NCBI GenBank assembly: GCA_039029935.1 | Contig: JBCCFC010000591.1 | Span: 1 to 8,323 of the forward strand | Length of the DNA stretch: 8,323 bases | Direction: 5' to 3' | From: G039029935 sp039029935 | GTDB lineage: Bacteria; Chloroflexota; Anaerolineae; Caldilineales; Caldilineaceae | Shown: in pieces, positions 6,425 through 8,323 of the stretch | Layout of the letters: each line of letters starts with the position of its first letter | Position numbering within the stretch: position 1 is the first letter of the stretch | Translations under genes and position numbers: made by a program | The notes under the pieces: generated by a model | Told to the model about the DNA's origin: nothing | Databases searched by the model: none | The model's input: the letters and a program-made list of their open reading frames with translations, nothing else

Positions 6425-7780
6425 ATGACAAAAGAATTGAATATCTCACCACCATCCGATAAGCTGCAAGATGAGGGTGGCACATTATCGTCACTAACCT
6501 TACAAGGTGTAGGCCCTGCTCAACATTTAGACATTGACTTTGCGGAAAGAGCGAATTTATTAACGGGGGATAATGGGCTTGGCAAGAGCTTTATTTTGGA
6601 AAGTGCATGGTGGGCGTTGAGTGGCAATTGGACAAGCTTTCAGGCATATCCGCGTTTAGATGCTGGTCGAGACGAACCCAAAATCGGTTTTCAGATTGTT
6701 GGTTCATCAGGTGCAAGAAGTATTGTTGAGTCAAGCTATAACTGGGAAACACAGAGTTGGGCACTATCCACAGTGCGTCCAACTGTGCCGGGGTTATTGA
6801 TATACGCTAGAGTAGATGGAGCGTTTGCTATTTGGGACCCAGCACGGGATTCTCTGTCGCATTCATTAGGTAGAGCACAAATCGGCGTAAAACCCGTTGT
6901 GTTTACACGTGAAGATGTGTGGAATGGGCTGACCTATCAAAGAGGTGAGAAGACGTTTTATTTAGCAAATGGATTGATTGATGATTGGATTAAATGGCAA
7001 AAAGATCCAAATTCTGAGCCGTTTGAGATACTAAAGCGTGTCTTACAGAGACTATCACCACCAGATTTGATGTTAGGCGACCTGGGTACTCTTGAACCTG
7101 GGGAACCACAGCGAATCCCCGGTGACAGCCGTGAGATTCCCACGATAAAGCACTCCTATGGAGAAGTTCCGATTGTCTATGCATCTGCAGGAGTTCGGCG
7201 TATCGTTGCGTTAGCGTACCTCATTGTATGGGCATGGGAAGAACACAAAGCACAGTCTAAACTTATCCGTAAAGAGCCTGAGCAGCGCATGGTCATTTTA
7301 GTTGATGAAATTGAAGCGCATCTTCATCCCCAATGGCAGAGAACGATTCTGCCAGCCTTGCTGGATGTCTGGCAAGACCTCCAGTCTGATGTAAAAATTC
7401 AAATGATTGCAGCTACACACTCACCATTAGTCATGGCATCGATTGAGCCATTTTTTGATGTTCAAAAAGATAAAATATTTCACATTGACCTAGTCCATAA
7501 CAATGGTTCAGGGACGGAAGTCAATGTAACTAACCTGGATTTTGTCCTCTATGGTAGTGTTAACTCATGGCTACGATCTGAGGTATTTGAATTAAAACAG
7601 GCGAGATCGATTGCCGCTGAAAAGGCGATTGAAGATGCCAAAGTGCTTCAACTACAACGTACTGCATCGTCGGATGAGGTTGCAGAAGTATCCGAGCGGC
7701 TGATGCAATATCTATCCGCACACGATGAATTTTGGCCTCGATGGACTTATTTTGCAGAACAACACGGCGTAGATCTATGA
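6425..7780 (+). CDS. ABC/AAA-type ATPase, PtuA-like
   Basis: This 451-residue ATPase has the SMC/RecF/ABC-type head used by many defence ATPases (AAA_15/AAA_21 in Pfam terms). Visible motifs are Walker A GDNGLGKSF (48-56), an ABC-signature-like YASAGVRRI (252-260), Walker B VILVDEIE (290-297) with catalytic E295, a D-loop region AHLHPQW (298-304) and the H-switch THSP (331-334, His332). The segment of about 195 residues between Walker A and the signature carries the variable lobe; there is no long coiled coil. After the H-switch only about 115 residues remain, with no Toprim acidic motif recognisable, so this is not an OLD nuclease and must act with a separate effector. The downstream HNH gene overlaps its stop codon (ATGA). 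By architecture it matches PtuA of Septu systems, expected to gate a nuclease by nucleotide binding, but sequence alone cannot prove orthology. Base composition is more AT-rich than the genes to the left. Confidence 0.85.
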   Translation: MTKELNISPPSDKLQDEGGTLSSLTLQGVGPAQHLDIDFAERANLLTGDNGLGKSFILESAWWALSGNWTSFQAYPRLDAGRDEPKIGFQIVGSSGARSIVESSYNWETQSWALSTVRPTVPGLLIYARVDGAFAIWDPARDSLSHSLGRAQIGVKPVVFTREDVWNGLTYQRGEKTFYLANGLIDDWIKWQKDPNSEPFEILKRVLQRLSPPDLMLGDLGTLEPGEPQRIPGDSREIPTIKHSYGEVPIVYASAGVRRIVALAYLIVWAWEEHKAQSKLIRKEPEQRMVILVDEIEAHLHPQWQRTILPALLDVWQDLQSDVKIQMIAATHSPLVMASIEPFFDVQKDKIFHIDLVHNNGSGTEVNVTNLDFVLYGSVNSWLRSEVFELKQARSIAAEKAIEDAKVLQLQRTASSDEVAEVSERLMQYLSAHDEFWPRWTYFAEQHGVDL

Positions 7781-8323
7781 TTCCTGTTACACCACAACCA
7801 GAGCCTGAAGGCTTTGAGGAGAAAGTAAAAGCCAAAGGTAAGCTCTTTTTATCTCATACGACTCGCCCATCTTCACAACAGTGGCAAGAACATGACTACT
7901 GGCGCAGAGCACTACCTGATATGCGAAAGGCATATAACCAAATTTGCGCATACAGTGCTTTTTGGATTCCTCATGCCACAGGTAGTCAATCCATTGATCA
8001 TTTTATGCCAAAGTCACAACGTCCCGACCTAGCATATGAATGGAGCAACTTTCGCTATGTATCGATCCGGTTTAATAGCCGCAAAGGGACACAAACCATT
8101 CTTAATCCATTCACCTTGGCATCAGATTGGTTTATGCTTGACTTTCAGTCGTTTTTTCTCTTTCCTAATCCCACGTTGACTACAAAACAGCAGCAAATGG
8201 TGAATGATACGATTGACTGTTTGAAATTAAATTCAGACGATGATCTTGTTGAGGAAAGGCAGAACTGGTTTTTAGAGTATAAATCAGGCGAAATATCATT
8301 TGACTATCTACAGAAACGCGCGA
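7777..8323 (+). CDS. HNH-type nuclease, PtuB-like (partial, runs off the right edge)
   Basis: This frame is open for 182 codons to the window end without a stop. It begins at ATG 7777, whose ATG overlaps the ATPase TGA (ATGA), implying translational coupling. The middle reads as an HNH nuclease: AYNQICAYSAFW (52-63), SIDHFMPKS (72-80) with D74-H75 as the general base, YEWSNFRYV (87-95) with N91, and RFNSRKG (98-104) with N100 and K103. This is an H-N-N version of the motif. The paired zinc cysteines found in many PtuB-like HNH proteins are missing: the first pair is reduced to C57-A-Y-S60 and the second is absent. The N-terminal part has a W..HDYWRRALPDMR block that may be family-specific. 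Being adjacent to a PtuA-like ATPase, it is the likely DNA- or RNA-cleaving effector. The target and the C-terminus are unknown. Confidence 0.75.
   Translation, partial: MIPVTPQPEPEGFEEKVKAKGKLFLSHTTRPSSQQWQEHDYWRRALPDMRKAYNQICAYSAFWIPHATGSQSIDHFMPKSQRPDLAYEWSNFRYVSIRFNSRKGTQTILNPFTLASDWFMLDFQSFFLFPNPTLTTKQQQMVNDTIDCLKLNSDDDLVEERQNWFLEYKSGEISFDYLQKRA

Noticed and set aside
6066..6428. Open frame of 120 codons on the + strand across the divergent promoter region
   Set aside because: Its first part is antisense to the conserved N-terminus of the dehydrogenase, it spans the predicted promoters, and the translation resembles no family. It also lacks a ribosome site.

Overview
This window looks like a chromosomal segment of a member of the Chloroflexota (Caldilineae/Anaerolineae-like). 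The clues are indirect. There is a paired set of Tat-secreted DUF1800 and DUF1501 proteins. The DUF1501 protein ends in a Thr/Pro-rich linker and a short FLPLVNR-type terminus, a pattern I associate with exported Chloroflexota proteins. The intergenic gaps are built from 7-8 nt tandem units. No rRNA or other phylogenetic marker is present, so the assignment is an inference.

Layout, left to right. An imperfect palindrome (1-56) precedes a YcaQ/AlkZ-type winged-helix DNA glycosylase gene (90-1340, +). A gap of about 290 bp carries a long inverted repeat and ACCGACAC-type tandem units. It leads into a two-gene secretion operon: DUF1800 (1633-3327, +) and DUF1501 (3382-5001, +), separated by 54 bp that contain four AGTTGAR heptads. 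A convergent gap with a perfect 23-bp inverted repeat (5007-5114) separates this operon from a reverse-strand NAD-type isocitrate/isopropylmalate dehydrogenase family gene (5129-6205, -).

The dehydrogenase and the last operon diverge from a 219-bp region with two back-to-back sigma70-like promoters. The rightward operon encodes an ABC/AAA-type ATPase (6425-7780, +) overlapping by ATGA with an HNH-type nuclease gene that runs off the right edge (7777-8323, +, partial).

The ATPase-HNH pair is the most interesting part. Its architecture matches the Septu (PtuA/PtuB) style of anti-phage modules, but the HNH protein lacks the paired zinc cysteines common in PtuB-like proteins and keeps only the DH...N...N catalytic pattern. 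The operon is more AT-rich than the genes to its left, has its own promoter and is tightly coupled, all of which suggests an acquired defence cassette. The genes to its left look like ordinary DNA-repair, cell-envelope and metabolic genes with no evident functional link to it.
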